Positions 56,001-60,874 are shown, numbered from the stretch's first letter. The stretch: DNA of 64,000 nt from Ananas comosus (GCF_001540865.1 NC_033622.1:8134584-8198583), one strand, 5' to 3'. The notes: generated by a model from the letters alone, not told the origin. A program made the numbers and translations.

Positions 56001-58361
56001 GCATATGTGGCCGACTTGAACATAGCATGCCTTGTGATTGTTTGGGGTGTGCGATCCCCGATGTCCTCGGGCGGGAGGACTAGATCATACTCGTTTCGTC
56101 TGTTGTATTTGAGGAGGTCGCGCCTCCCATTTCTGTGAGCTCCGGAGTTGTATCACAGTGAGATTGAGACGGGGGAGGTGGTCACCACGGTGTGCCCCCG
56201 GCAGACGGTCACGGTGGCGTGACGGTGTGGACCGAGTCGTGGTTCGACCTTTGGGCGAACCGATTGGATTGAATCCAGGCATGTTCATGGCATTACACAG
56301 AGTGCATACATGGTAGAACTTATACTTGTTGTCATGATTAGTAAAGGCATAGCTACACATTTGAGCATGATATAGATGTAGATGAGCAGAGTAGGCTTGT
56401 TGTTATATCTATTATTCCTTTGACATGTTGACCTCTGTATTATTTCTATGCCTTTCTTAGACCTAGTGGGAAAACCGGCGGCGTCGGCGGCCGAACCCAC
56501 TGGGAACTATATTTATATAGTTCTCACCCCGTGTGGTTTTGGGGTACAGGTACACATAGAGGCGAGCCGAGCGAGGACCGCGGCAAGGGCATAGCGCCCT
56601 AAGTGAGCCTAGTTAGTAGCTTTTCCTTATGCATTAGAATAACCTCGTGTACTAGTTGATATTTTGGATAGATATCAGAGAGCTACTTGTATTTTGAAGA
56701 AAACATGTACTTACATTTTGGAAGATGAAAATATAATATATTCAAATAATGTAAATGTTGAATGATTGTGATAGTTAGACTATCTCTCTTTATACACTTG
56801 TATATCACTTGTGGTTCTTGCTCTTAGATGTATTGCACTTGTGTGCATCGTATTTGATCATGTATGTTATTTAAGCAAATTCCTGGGTGCTTAATTGTAC
56901 ATGATCTGGTTGCTTGGCCTTGGGCGGACAGGAGAGGTACTGTCTGTTCGGCGGTCCGTCTGATGTGCCCGAACCGTGCCAAATTGGTAGTGGATTCGGG
57001 GCGGGGCGTGACAATTATTCTGGCACGTGGTTCATTTAGAATGTCTATAGATCGACATATATTGAAATGTCAGTAACTTGTTACTGTAATGTTCTTTTCT
57101 CTCGTTAAGGTTGGATTGGATAATCTCTATGCTAATAAAGAACAGCTTAATTTTTTCCTATATGATATGGCTCTTTTGTAATATTCTATTTAGTAAAACA
57201 CATTTCTTTCAGATAGCTAAACAACTTAGATCTAGAAAAATCGAAGTACTTCTCAACTATTCTGGTTTGCACTTATTTTTTTTATCCAGATCAAGAACCC
57301 ACCATGAATCGATACGTGCGATTTGGATAGCAGTTCGGAGAGGCGGTCTGCGATCTTGGTAACTATGCAACTAAACACAAAATTACTTCTGAAAAATCAC
57401 TTTCTTCTATAGTCCGCCAAACGCTTTACAACTTTTAACCCAATAGCGATTCTCCAAACCAAAATCAATTTAGTAGAAATAACTTATCCAACAGCTAGGC
57501 CAAACAGGCCCTCAGTCTAGAAAAATTATTTGGTGAAATTCTAAGTTTAAATGTTATGTTTATGGCACAGTGTGCTTGCAATTAAGTAGCTGGTAATTTA
57601 TGTCACCAAACTATGTCAGGTGAGACCTCTTCACTAATTCATTTAGGATCTTCTTCCTTGTGTCTGAACTTATAAGTAATTTACAGGATCAGTTACTCCT
57701 AGGATCTGATCATCCATTTGTTTAAAATCTCTCACTTCATTTGTGAGCTACTCGCATCTCTTATTGAGGGTCATAGATGAATACACTCTCTTCTCTTCAA
57801 TGGCAAGGGCTTCCTTGGGTTCAGCTTAGGTATTAGTTGATTCCTTCTGTATTCTGTGCCAAGGCAAATTTGGGCATGAGGCGTTTGTCAGGGTTTGCTG
57901 ATTTACGATGATGCTCCATCAATTTGAATTTCTGGCTCGTATGATTATCATTCAATTTTTTACCATACGCGGATCTAGAGGTAAAGGGGAAGGATTGACG
58001 GATTGTTAGTTTTTGTTTGTAGTTATTGCCATTTGAAGGGAATAGATGAAGGAAGAAGCTTTCAAGTTGTAGCAGTGTGTGGTCGTATAAATTATTGTTA
58101 GTTACTGTTAATGATTATTCTGCATGAAATAGAATGGTTGCATCTGTCTGATTCCTGTTGCTAGATGTATACTTCTCTCTTGCTACAGGTCATTCTTTCT
58201 TGTATTTTTCAAATATTGTTCTGCTTTACATAAGAGAAACTTAATTGTTGCATTTTATTCTTTTATAGGAAGAACTTCAGAATGAGTTTGGTAAAATGAC
58301 TGGTGATATGTTGTGGAGTTATTGCCGCGGAATCGATAATCGAGCAGTTAAAACTGTCCAG
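10919..58361 (+). CDS. REV1: DNA repair protein REV1, N-terminal 589 residues (exons 1-12; gene continues past window)
   Basis: REV1 is a Y-family polymerase that inserts dCMP opposite abasic sites and damaged G in the nucleus and scaffolds DNA polymerase zeta in translesion synthesis. Exons: 10919-11058, 11147-11279, 16001-16116, 16191-16267, 16649-17115, 17796-17939, 18060-18192, 18269-18357, 18468-18518, 34830-35033, 45555-45674, 58269-58361. All joins keep frame, and 1767 coding nt are visible. A BRCT domain spans about residues 78-160 (SIFVDGF, THIICGNLPDSK, PAWLVDS). The REV1-specific SRLH motif is at 313-316; by family knowledge its Arg (R314) pairs with incoming dCTP. Metal-binding acidic residues are D358 and D360 in HIDMDCFF, and D455/E456 in SCDEAF. 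A helix-hairpin-helix-like LPGIGHSL lies in exon 11. REV1 is usually about 1,100 residues, so the little finger and C-terminal domain are missing here. Coding sequence looks intact. Introns 9-11 are 16.3, 10.5 and 12.6 kb. Confidence 0.93.
11147..11279 (+). CDS. REV1: REV1 exon 2 (residues 47-91)
   Basis: Encodes SYMAEKNRKLRDQF and the start of the BRCT domain, SIFVDGFTIPSSQ. Ends CAG at a GT donor in phase 0. The following 4.7-kb intron carries a decayed gypsy element. Confidence 0.9.
11280..11800. other. REV1 intron 2, proximal part
   Basis: AT-rich intron sequence between exon 2 and the decayed LTR at about 11822. No coding or repeat feature was recognised. Confidence 0.4.
12490..13060 (+). 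pseudogene. Degenerate gypsy gag
   Basis: Translation with several frameshifts and stops gives gag-like segments: DGQFSPKKIFEWFDNI, a segment ending SWDRIRMQMKEKFLP, and later a Tyr/Ala/Glu-rich segment like the tail of the retrotransposon gag domain. The ordering matches the gag region between primer site and protease. It is non-functional: many stops and no protease or reverse transcriptase recognised. Confidence 0.6.
13245..13364. repeat. 57-bp tandem duplication
   Basis: CTGTTAAGCGAGAAGTTTTC recurs at 13245 and 13302, with the partial third start at 13359. The period is 57 bp, a multiple of 3, so the translated repeat is kept in frame on both strands. It is inside the decayed gypsy element, and no function is inferred. 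Confidence 0.8.
13866..14880. mobile_element. GC-rich repeat of the CAAGG hAT-like family (degenerate)
   Basis: A GC-rich part with many GGCAC and GTGCC words (13900-14000) and a right end GGCATGACGATCCTTG (about 14852-14867) resemble the better defined hAT-like elements at 39854-40080 and 43983-44971. A left terminal repeat and TSD were not found. Near 14160-14230, TCTACGAGGCCTAT occurs three times. Confidence 0.4.
16001..16116 (+). CDS. REV1: REV1 exon 3 (residues 92-130)
   Basis: Encodes BRCT core ELKEFMLKHGGGFVNYFSRH followed by TVTHIICGNLPDSKMKNL. Acceptor AATTAG at 16000, donor GTGAGG at 16117 in phase 2. Confidence 0.93.
16191..16267 (+). CDS. REV1: REV1 exon 4 (residues 130-156)
   Basis: Encodes AFSRGLPVVRPAWLVDSIAA, including the conserved BRCT Trp (W143). 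Acceptor TTTCAG, donor GTGAGT in phase 1. The preceding intron is only 74 bp. Confidence 0.92.
16649..17115 (+). CDS. REV1: REV1 exon 5 (residues 156-311), GC donor
   Basis: Begins with the split Trp codon, then FPYQLSDGVN, and continues through an acidic, Ser-rich linker to DPKFVENYFK. The phase-0 donor reads AAG followed by GCAAGA, i.e. GC instead of GT. The frame hits TAG 9 nt into the intron and no usable GT precedes it. The linker between BRCT and polymerase is poorly conserved in the family. Confidence 0.88.
17116..17795 (+). other. REV1 intron 5, GC-AG type
   Basis: 680-bp intron with donor GCAAGA after AAG and acceptor ATTAACAG. Joining here gives the family-conserved order VENYFK then NSRLHFIG. 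The donor matches the AAG-GCAAG consensus known for U2-type GC-AG introns. Confidence 0.85.
17796..17939 (+). CDS. REV1: REV1 exon 6 (residues 312-359)
   Basis: Encodes NSRLHFIGIWRNRY, the REV1-specific loop with R314, and ends at HIDM in the first catalytic motif. Phase 0 at both ends. The catalytic DMD motif is split by intron 6: D358 here, D360 in exon 7. Confidence 0.94.
18060..18192 (+). CDS. REV1: REV1 exon 7 (residues 360-404)
   Basis: Starts DCFFVSVV, completing the first metal-binding motif, and includes KPVAVSHSD, GTAEISSANYPAR and the phase-1 Gly codon. Confidence 0.95.
18269..18357 (+). CDS. REV1: REV1 exon 8 (residues 404-433)
   Basis: Encodes VKAGMFVRDAKACCPHLVI then VPYNFEAYEE, palm and fingers sequence typical of REV1. 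Acceptor TTCCAG, donor GTAATG in phase 0. Confidence 0.95.
18468..18518 (+). CDS. REV1: REV1 exon 9 (residues 434-450)
   Basis: A 51-bp exon encoding VADQFYSILHKYCNKVQ. It is followed by a 16.3-kb intron. Confidence 0.93.
18594..19081 (-). mobile_element. LTR fragment beginning TGTCCCGGGCC, left part
   Basis: TGTCCCGGGCC at 18594 is the + strand view of a - strand LTR end, related to ends at 26526 and 39337. Like them it continues with a GGAAAAG-type stretch, then GACAGAGTCCTCTCTGTACATGCACG. It is interrupted at 19081 by the 2.46-kb solo LTR and probably continues from 21551 to about 21760. Confidence 0.55.
19082..21545 (-). mobile_element. Solo LTR, 2.46 kb, same family as 503-2957
   Basis: On the - strand it begins TGTAATATACCG at 21545 and ends GGCGTGACAGA at 19082. 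It is flanked by a perfect 5-bp TSD, TACTC (19077-19081 and 21546-21550). It shares with the LTR at 503-2957 the length, the GTCACGCCCC end, the AGTTCCCAGTAGGTTCGG block (about 19573) and the U3 palindromes. There is no internal region, so it arose by LTR-LTR recombination. Confidence 0.8.
21165..21375. repeat. GGGACCGGTCCC palindrome array in the solo LTR
   Basis: At least six full or partial copies (for example near 21169, 21188, 21260, 21357) sit between the CT-rich downstream region and the LTR start, i.e. in the presumed U3, as at 2512-2795. Confidence 0.75.
21551..21981 (-). mobile_element. Probable right part of the TGTCCCGGG LTR plus unassigned DNA
   Basis: Sequence after the solo LTR TSD, probably continuing the LTR fragment from 19081. 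No second end could be fixed. 21760-21981 shows nothing recognisable. Confidence 0.3.
22117..23108. mobile_element. Nested MITE-like element with AT-pure core
   Basis: Ends TAGCGTTTGGTTCGGG and, inverted, CTGCGTTTGATCGGG. Flanked by a 7-bp direct repeat, CCTTTGG (22110-22116 and 23109-23115), suggesting hAT-type insertion. Roughly 22300-22920 is almost only A and T, with repeated TTAGATAATCGATATTATTA-like units. Confidence 0.65.
23109..24086. other. Inner part of the split hAT-like element
   Basis: Pyrimidine-rich stretch (23160-23350), then AT-rich DNA homologous in inverted orientation to 62500-64000. For example GTATCAATTG/TTTAATTTAGTTTTT and TTTGCAA...TATTGATTCGAC blocks are shared. No open reading frame is supported. 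Confidence 0.5.
24325..24809 (-). mobile_element. LTR-derived sequence, left flank of nested insertion
   Basis: The end of this stretch (GACTGAAGCACCCACCTATG) and the start of the sequence at 31634 together resemble 42090-42200 (GATCGAAGCACCGACCTATA, then CCTAACCAACAA). The 6.8-kb non-autonomous LTR element therefore seems to have inserted inside an older LTR of that family. Confidence 0.45.
24810..25630 (-). mobile_element. 3' LTR of the non-autonomous element
   Basis: Matches 30903-31633 closely but is 90 bp longer. A segment with GACTCGCTCC...GGTCGACGCATAAATGCGAAGG is present twice in tandem (about 25168-25343), which accounts for the length difference. Confidence 0.8.
25612..26462 (-). 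CDS. Orphan ORF of the non-autonomous LTR element (one frameshift)
   Basis: From the ATG at 26462-26460 the - strand encodes about 161 residues beginning MDAKECLKNAFQKYDRIKEI, ending at a stop at 25977. A +1 frame reading continues the sense from about 26000 (PELDLENPELIHEDKVNQCV) to near the 3' LTR, so a single longer protein with one frameshift is likely. It is charged, with Lys/Glu-rich helical stretches and two Trp-rich patches (LRWWYG, DDFRWIG). No zinc knuckle, DTG or YVDD motif is present. I do not recognise the family. It may be a highly diverged gag or a captured host sequence. Confidence 0.5.
27590..27970 (-). repeat. GACC...GGTC tandem repeat, inverted copy
   Basis: Irregular units containing CGACCAANTAGGTCAC recur about seven times, corresponding to the array at 8565-8835 read on the other strand. 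Confidence 0.7.
29160..30030 (-). other. GC-rich leader of copy B LTR
   Basis: Very GC-rich DNA with long overlapping open frames on both strands, rich in Ala, Pro, Arg and Gly. The equivalent region of copy A (6640-7380) has a different set of frames. The frames are therefore treated as composition artefacts of the LTR leader. Confidence 0.6.
30886..30898 (-). other. Primer binding site of the non-autonomous element
   Basis: GGCTCTGATACCA on the + strand (TGGTATCAGAGCC on the element strand), four bases from the end of the 5' LTR at 30903. tRNA-iMet type. Confidence 0.85.
30903..31633 (-). mobile_element. 5' LTR of the non-autonomous element
   Basis: Direct repeat partner of 24810-25630. 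Lacks the 90-bp internal duplication present in the other LTR. Confidence 0.8.
31634..33720 (-). mobile_element. LTR-derived sequence, right flank of nested insertion
   Basis: Continues the older LTR that starts before 24809. Similar to 41150-42850 in places (for example ACTAC/ACTAAG-CG-AACAGATTYC followed by CGATTTT). A GA-rich stretch lies at 33545-33610. No coding region is supported and the outer boundary was not found. Confidence 0.4.
32164..32518. repeat. Tandem repeat with units of 70 and about 142 bp
   Basis: ATATTCATGTAGCATGATGC occurs three times (near 32165, 32235 and 32378), each followed by a CATTAATAAACACGGC segment. The second and third are parts of a longer duplicated unit of about 142 bp. 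Confidence 0.8.
33904..34339. mobile_element. MULE-type MITE with perfect 9-bp TSD
   Basis: Terminal inverted repeats GGGCTTTTTTATAAAA and its complement are flanked by GTAGATATT (33895-33903 and 34340-34348). A 9-bp TSD is diagnostic of Mutator-like elements. The inside is one large inverted repeat (foldback) with GGTGAATNATTCACC-type palindromes. Confidence 0.9.
34340..34829. other. REV1 intron 9, distal end
   Basis: Apart from the TSD, apparently host intron DNA leading to the acceptor AAATTGCAG. No further repeat was recognised. Confidence 0.4.
34830..35033 (+). CDS. REV1: REV1 exon 10 (residues 451-518)
   Basis: Encodes AISCDEAFLDMTE, the second metal-binding motif (D455, E456), then TASAGIADNMLLARLATRSA and KPNGQCFIPSEK. 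Acceptor ATTGCAG, donor GTGACA in phase 0. Confidence 0.95.
35340..35594. repeat. AT-rich tract and (TA)n microsatellite
   Basis: Almost pure A/T sequence ending in an uninterrupted (TA)n run from about 35562 to 35594, directly left of the first MITE. Confidence 0.8.
35595..35804. mobile_element. TA-microsatellite MITE 1 (210 bp, short group)
   Basis: Bounded on both sides by (TA)n. Starts GAGTAGGGCTAGAATACT and ends CATAGCTCACTC. Carries a subterminal hairpin at 35618-35637: stem AAGTATCA/TGATACTT, loop TGGG. Confidence 0.7.
35826..36033. mobile_element. TA-microsatellite MITE 2 (208 bp, short group)
   Basis: Starts GAACTAGGCTGGAATACTAT and ends GCCGGACTC, with (TA)n on both sides. Its interior (GGTTAGGATGATGTGG, CCCCCTAGGGTTGAG) matches MITE 5. 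The left hairpin is weak: TACCAA, loop TGAC, TTGGTG. Confidence 0.75.
36040..36088. repeat. (TA)n microsatellite
   Basis: TA-rich run separating MITE 2 and MITE 3. Confidence 0.9.
36089..36622. mobile_element. TA-microsatellite MITE 3 (534 bp, long group)
   Basis: Starts GAGCTAGGCTGG and ends CCAGCCTACTC, with (TA)n on both sides. Inverted ends extend about 100 bp with indels. A perfect 24-bp palindrome with half-site GTAGCACGGAGG lies at 36113-36136, with a near copy in the opposite end (about 36577-36599). Confidence 0.85.
36677..37162. mobile_element. TA-microsatellite MITE 4 (486 bp, long group)
   Basis: Starts GAGTGAGCTACTATGCTATC and ends GTAGCCTCACTC, bounded by TA repeats. Right hairpin at 37119-37142: stem GAAGCACGGA/TCCGTGCTTC, loop AGGC. 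The left hairpin is degenerate. Interior shares the GATCTAGAGTATTTGAA block with MITE 6. Confidence 0.8.
37209..37436. mobile_element. TA-microsatellite MITE 5 (228 bp, short group)
   Basis: Starts AACTAGGCTGGAATACTATC and ends CCAACCGGACTC, bounded by (TA)n. Left hairpin 37229-37254: AATAGCACCAA, loop GTTA, TTGGTGCTATT. Right hairpin 37391-37414: ATAGCACCAA, loop ATCA, TTGGTGCTAT. Both are perfect stems. Confidence 0.85.
37456..38000. mobile_element. TA-microsatellite MITE 6 (545 bp, long group)
   Basis: Starts after (TA)n with ATGGCTACTATACTATTATG-like sequence and ends ATAGTATAGTAGCCGGACCC before another (TA)n. Right hairpin 37952-37981: TTATGAGTACGA, loop GGGCGA, TCGTACTCATAA. The left copy keeps a 9-bp stem TTATGAGTA/TACTCATAA. 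Confidence 0.85.
38001..38036. repeat. (TA)n microsatellite
   Basis: Pure TA run right of MITE 6. Confidence 0.9.
38573..39174. mobile_element. hAT-like MITE with CAAGGATTGCC ends
   Basis: Terminal inverted repeats CAAGGATTGCC and GGCAATCCTTG enclose GC-rich subterminal regions full of GGCAC/GTGCC and an AT-rich core. The flanks ATTACGAT and ATGAAAGT are not a convincing TSD. Family membership is inferred from two related elements with 8-bp TSDs. Confidence 0.7.
39337..39853 (-). mobile_element. LTR fragment beginning TGTCATGCCTTGGG
   Basis: The first 200 bp (TGTCATGCCTTGGGTCC, then GAAAAGAGTCTTCCTTGTACCTGCACG) resemble the fragment at 18594-18800 and the end of copy B at 26526-26700. The right boundary was not found. 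Confidence 0.45.
39854..40080. mobile_element. hAT-like MITE, 227 bp, perfect 8-bp TSD
   Basis: Flanked by CTGTATTT at 39846-39853 and 40081-40088. Right end CACTTAAATCCTTG is canonical for the family. The left end TAATGATTGCCG is a degenerate CAAGGATTGCCG. The GC-rich interior has GGCAC-type words. Confidence 0.85.
40089..41100. other. Intron 10 DNA, nothing assigned
   Basis: Contains a TATA-like CTATAAATA near 40433 and pyrimidine-rich DNA, possibly an old LTR. No protein motif was seen in the open frame at 40584-40955. Confidence 0.3.
41150..42850 (-). mobile_element. LTR-like sequence related to 24325-24809 and 31634-33720
   Basis: Block 42090-42200 resembles 24770-24809 followed by 31634-31690; block 42410-42470 resembles 31895-31960. 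Near 41555-41640, GTTATCATAGGATCTTGGG occurs twice, with a diverged third copy. No boundaries could be fixed. Confidence 0.4.
42906..42940. repeat. (GA)n microsatellite
   Basis: Run of GA repeats with one GGGA interruption. Confidence 0.85.
42950..43411 (+). mobile_element. 3' part of a + strand LTR ending GGGGCGTTACA
   Basis: CCACTAGGGACTATTGAGTA then GTTCTCATATCC and GAGCCTTCAGCATCAGTGAC correspond to the older LTR near 4665-4735 (GTTCTCACACC, GAGCCTTCAGTTGCTGCAGC). It ends CGGGGCGTTACA at 43411. The start is unclear. Confidence 0.45.
43412..43982. other. Intron 10 DNA, nothing assigned
   Basis: No motif, repeat or coding region recognised apart from the 8-bp TSD at 43975-43982. Confidence 0.3.
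43983..44971. mobile_element. hAT-like element, 989 bp, perfect 8-bp TSD
   Basis: Ends CAAGGTTTAAAGTGCCGTGG and, inverted, CAAGGATTCAAGTGCCGCC. Flanked by CTCTGGAT at 43975-43982 and 44972-44979. Subterminal regions are full of GGCACGG words; the core is AT-rich without transposase. An unresolved base (n) is at 44867 inside the right subterminal region. Confidence 0.9.
44980..45554. other. REV1 intron 10, distal end
   Basis: Includes a GA-rich stretch near 45165-45205. Nothing else recognised before the acceptor TGATTTTAG of exon 11. Confidence 0.4.
45555..45674 (+). CDS. REV1: REV1 exon 11 (residues 519-558)
   Basis: Encodes VRDFLNDLPVKALPGIGHSL, then DEKLKSRQIQSCGQLQKISK, the thumb/helix-hairpin-helix region of Y-family polymerases. 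Phase 0 at both ends; donor GTCTCT. Confidence 0.95.
45675..46719. other. REV1 intron 11, proximal part
   Basis: AT-rich intron DNA. No repeat or gene recognised. Confidence 0.4.
46720..46815 (-). mobile_element. - strand LTR, left part (split)
   Basis: TGTCACACCTCGAGCCCGC at 46720, then GGGCAGAGTTTTTCCTGTCC, resembles the ends at 503 and 19082. The LTR is interrupted by a microsatellite, a TA-type MITE and a copia element, and resumes at about 52674. Confidence 0.55.
46816..46870. repeat. Compound microsatellite (GT)n(TA)n(GATA)n(GA)n
   Basis: Consecutive GT, TA, GATA and GA repeats form the left border of MITE 7. Confidence 0.9.
46871..47396. mobile_element. TA-microsatellite MITE 7 (526 bp, long group)
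   Basis: Starts GAGCTAGGCTGGTATACTAT and ends ATACCAGCCTAGCTC, with microsatellite on both sides. Closely related to MITE 3. Both ends carry the GTAGCACGGAGG palindrome with one or two changed bases. Confidence 0.85.
47397..47444. repeat. (CT)n(TA)n microsatellite
   Basis: CT repeats then TATATATATA, used as the insertion site of the copia element. Confidence 0.9.
47445..47674 (+). mobile_element. Copia 5' LTR
   Basis: TGTTACGATATA ... CCCTTCTTTCA. TGTTACGATATATT occurs twice within its first 50 bases. Confidence 0.95.
47675..47686 (+). other. Copia primer binding site
   Basis: TGGTATCAGAGC, tRNA-iMet type, with no spacer after the LTR. Confidence 0.95.
47785..47896 (+). repeat. GCTACAGTACT repeats in copia leader
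   Basis: About eight irregular copies of GCTACAGTACT or TCTACAGTACC lie between the primer site and gag. AGTACT is self-complementary. Function unknown. Confidence 0.8.
48123..49090 (+). pseudogene. Copia gag (frameshift and stop)
   Basis: Starts ATG at 48123 (MSSSTSNLPIVNIKTLIPLE). A frameshift near 48650 moves to the next frame, followed by an RGGRGG-type basic region and a TAA stop at 48985-48987 just before the CX2CX4HX4C zinc knuckle (CQICGKFNHSALQC). The stop could be a C-to-T change of a Gln codon. Confidence 0.85.
49087..52426 (+). pseudogene. Copia pol: protease, integrase, reverse transcriptase, RNase H
   Basis: Protease motif WYPDTGASNH is near 49120. A frameshift near 49305 precedes a long open frame to 52316. 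Using residue 1 at 49332, the integrase has an HRRLGH...CNAC zinc-binding region and catalytic D130, D192, E228 (spacing D-61-D-35-E). The reverse transcriptase has DVKNAFLHG and YVDD at Y715. RNase H shows ADADWAGC and SSSEAEYRA. A frameshift near 52165 moves the last 84 residues (YCDN, DKQLADIFTKPL) to another frame ending at 52426. Confidence 0.93.
52432..52438 (+). other. Copia polypurine tract
   Basis: AAGGGGA directly before the 3' LTR. Confidence 0.85.
52439..52668 (+). mobile_element. Copia 3' LTR
   Basis: Differs from the 5' LTR by three transitions, in GTGTGTTA/GTGTATTA, ATATAGAG/ATATGGAG and AATTCT/AATCCT. Confidence 0.95.
52674..54984 (-). mobile_element. - strand LTR, right part
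   Basis: Resumes the LTR begun at 46720. Carries a degenerate form of the shared LTR block (TAGTTCCTAATAGGTACGGCC near 52968) and, on the - strand, a TATA-like CTATATTTAAG at about 54650-54640. Its U3 (54700-54960) holds repeated AGTATTGGTAC / GTACCAGTACT words. The far boundary is uncertain and an unresolved base lies at 54985. Confidence 0.6.
54700..54930. repeat. Third type of U3 palindrome array
   Basis: Words such as TAGTATTGGTAC, ACCAATAGTACCAGTACT, TACTAGTACT and CAGTATTGGTACTCG recur. Several are self- or mutually complementary, giving potential hairpins upstream of the TATA-like box on the - strand. Confidence 0.55.
54990..57013 (+). mobile_element. + strand LTR ending GGGGCGGGGCGTGACA
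   Basis: Ends GGGGCGTGACA at 57013. Has the shared block at about 56460-56510 (CTAGTGGG...CGGCGGCCGAACCCACTGGG), a TATA run at 55174-55189 and a palindrome array just upstream. No primer site follows. The left boundary is unclear, near the unresolved base at 54985. Confidence 0.65.
55070..55173. repeat. GGAAACTTGG...CCAAGTTTCC palindrome array upstream of TATA
   Basis: Four to five overlapping copies of a 23-bp palindrome (arms GGAAACTTGG and CCAAGTTTCC around AGG), joined by CCTAGG-type centres that are themselves palindromic. It ends immediately before the TATA run. Confidence 0.85.
57014..58268. other. REV1 intron 11, distal part
   Basis: Apparently host intron DNA up to the acceptor TTTTATAG. 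Around 57440-57520 a GCCAAACAGGCCC-like phrase suggests the end of a small MITE, but no partner end was found. Confidence 0.35.
58269..58361 (+). CDS. REV1: REV1 exon 12 (residues 559-589)
   Basis: Encodes EELQNEFGKMTGDMLWSYCR then GIDNRAVKTVQ, matching the region of REV1 just before the little-finger domain. Phase 0; donor GTTTGC. The next exon is not in the window. Confidence 0.94.
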
Positions 58362-59290
58362 GTTTGCCAGCAGGATTCTGTCCGAATTTTCTTTATTTTC
58401 TTTGCAGTACTTGTTGACTTGTTTGTTTGTGATAAGCAATCTATTTCCTGAACAGTTCTAACTGTTATGTTATTTACTTTATGAAGTGTGTCATCGTTTC
58501 GTAAGTGCTCATCCATGAACAGAAAAGAAAGTCATAATTTTAGGGAGAAAGGAATAAAGAATGGTTCATAGCAGATAGAGAACGCTGTCAAGGTATAATT
58601 AGAATGGACTTTTTGCTGAAAGTTCTACAAGAAGCAAAGAGTCTGTCTGAATAAAACCCGACTTGATATAATTGAATAAATAGCAGTTTATAATGGAGCA
58701 TTTAGGTAGTGCCTCGTTTGGCCTGGCTTCGACTTGTATAGCTTACACAAGCTGACCATTTATGGCCGTTAGACAGGGGAAGCCTTGACTGCTTCTGCCT
58801 CAACAGAGCTCCCAATGGCACCCACTTCATGGCCCCCAAGTTAAGTACACAAGCTCCTTGTAAGGTATCAAAATATGCCTAACTAATCAGAATGCCCCTA
58901 ATTTCTGCTCAAGAAAAATTATTGCCTTTACCCAGGCATTAGTATGTTCATGCGCTCCACTATCGACCTTTTTCCTAGCTTAATGTTTTAAATCCAGCCA
59001 GTCAATTGCGTTCACATCCGCTAAATGTTGTTGTTTGAAATAACACACGCACAACAATCTTCTTTAAATGCTTTGATGATCCACAATATTGTAGTCACCA
59101 CTCAGCTATTCAATTAAAAATTAGAATTATATCAAAATAGATTTATTGTCAGATATGAAATATTCAAATTATTGAGTTACTGGGATCGGTGGTGTCTCCC
59201 ATTGATTGCGCTCGCTTCGCCAAAGGTCCCAGAGAATTTACGAAATATGTTTTTCTTTATTGTGATATTATAATAATGAGCAATCAGCAT
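58362..59290. other. REV1 intron 12, proximal part
   Basis: No exon with the expected continuation of the polymerase domain was found. No repeat recognised. Confidence 0.4.
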
Positions 59291-60163
59291 ATTAACATAT
59301 AAATTAATACTACATAGAAAAAAGTAATTGTAACCTCATGTATGGCAAGAGCGGCATGCGTTGGATGCCTCTCCAATCTATTAATGACATTTAGTAATGC
59401 CTTCATCAGTACATCATCAAACTTAAGATTATAACAATGGCGGTACGACAGATTAAGATAATAACCTACCATTAAGAAAGAAATCACTCCATCAGCAAAG
59501 CAAGAATACAATGAAATCATCCATCAGCAGTGCAAGAAAACAATTGAACAATTACCGATAAATAGTTTTTTATACTTTATACTTACCTGCTAGATGGAGA
59601 TCCCTACCCATTTGAACACCCCAACGTTTGTCGATAATCTTTAGATAAGATTGACACCGCAGTAAATCTGCTTTCTTAATATTCTCTTTAGCCATCCTCG
59701 GTTTATAACAGACATGTCCTATTTGAGGTTTTTTTTTTTGGTCCACCAATCGAAGGGTCATGTATAGCTGCTTTACAGTCTCAACAATCTCTTCCACATA
59801 ATCCCAAAATTTGGTGGACAAAATTATTTGCTCAGTTGATTTTCCATCAGCTGTGGAGGCATAACAAGATGTTTGCCATTCATTTGATGCAAACATGGAC
59901 ACTAAACCATTTTTATTTTGAAGGATACTATTTAGAGCGATAAAGTTTGTGGCAAATCGTCTGATACCAGGACGTGCGAGCTCCCGTCCAGTGAATTTCT
60001 CTACTAAAGCATGAACCTTAAAGATAATCTATACAGATACTTAGATACATATTGTGCAGTATCGACAATCTTTATCACTCGATTTATCTTACCAAAGTCA
60101 GACATCATTAGGGTGATGCATATGTCCAAAGTAAGTGCGGATGCCTGTGCATCAGTAGTTTGT

Positions 60164-60874
60164 GGGCTTGTTTATAAAATGATCTTTTAAAATTTTATTA
60201 TTTGCGAAATAACTATGTCAAAATTATATTTAAAAAATTAATCTTTTAAAGACGGTGAATGATTCACCGCTTTTATAGAGCCTAATTTCTGAGAAAAGCG
60301 GTGAATAATTCACTGCCTTTCACTTGTTTATTATTCTTTTTCTATAATCCTAATAACCACATAAATATTTCAACAAATCACATATAATCTTAACAACCTG
60401 AAAATTTTAATAATTTATCCATACAATCCTAACAATCAAAAAGATCCTAATAATCTATCCGTGCAATCGTAATAATCAAACATCACATATAATCTTAACA
60501 AATTGAAAATCCTAATAATATATCAATATAATCCTAATAATCAAAAAATTTTACTAATCTCTCCATACAATTCTAACAATCAAACAAAAATTCTAATATT
60601 CCACACACAATCCTAAGAACCACAATTCTAACAACCTCACTATTTTTATTTCCCGTATAATCTACGTACAATTTTAACAATCTCATTTTTTTTGTCTCTC
60701 CCAAAAAATTATGAAGAAGACGGTGAATGATTCACAGCCTTTAAAAGACCTTAGAGCCTTTCAGAAGGCGGTGAATGATTCACCGCATTTTGAGAGTTAA
60801 TTTGCCAAATACAAATTTGATAGGGTTATTTCGCAAATTATAAAATTTTTGATTGTTATTTTGTAAAAAAGTCC
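60164..60874. mobile_element. MULE-type MITE with perfect 9-bp TSD inside the hAT gene
   Basis: Flanked by GTAGTTTGT at 60155-60163 and 60875-60883. Ends GGGCTTGTTTATAAAA and TTTTGTAAAAAAGTCC correspond to the MITE at 33904-34339. Carries GGTGAATGATTCACCGC near both ends. Confidence 0.9.
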
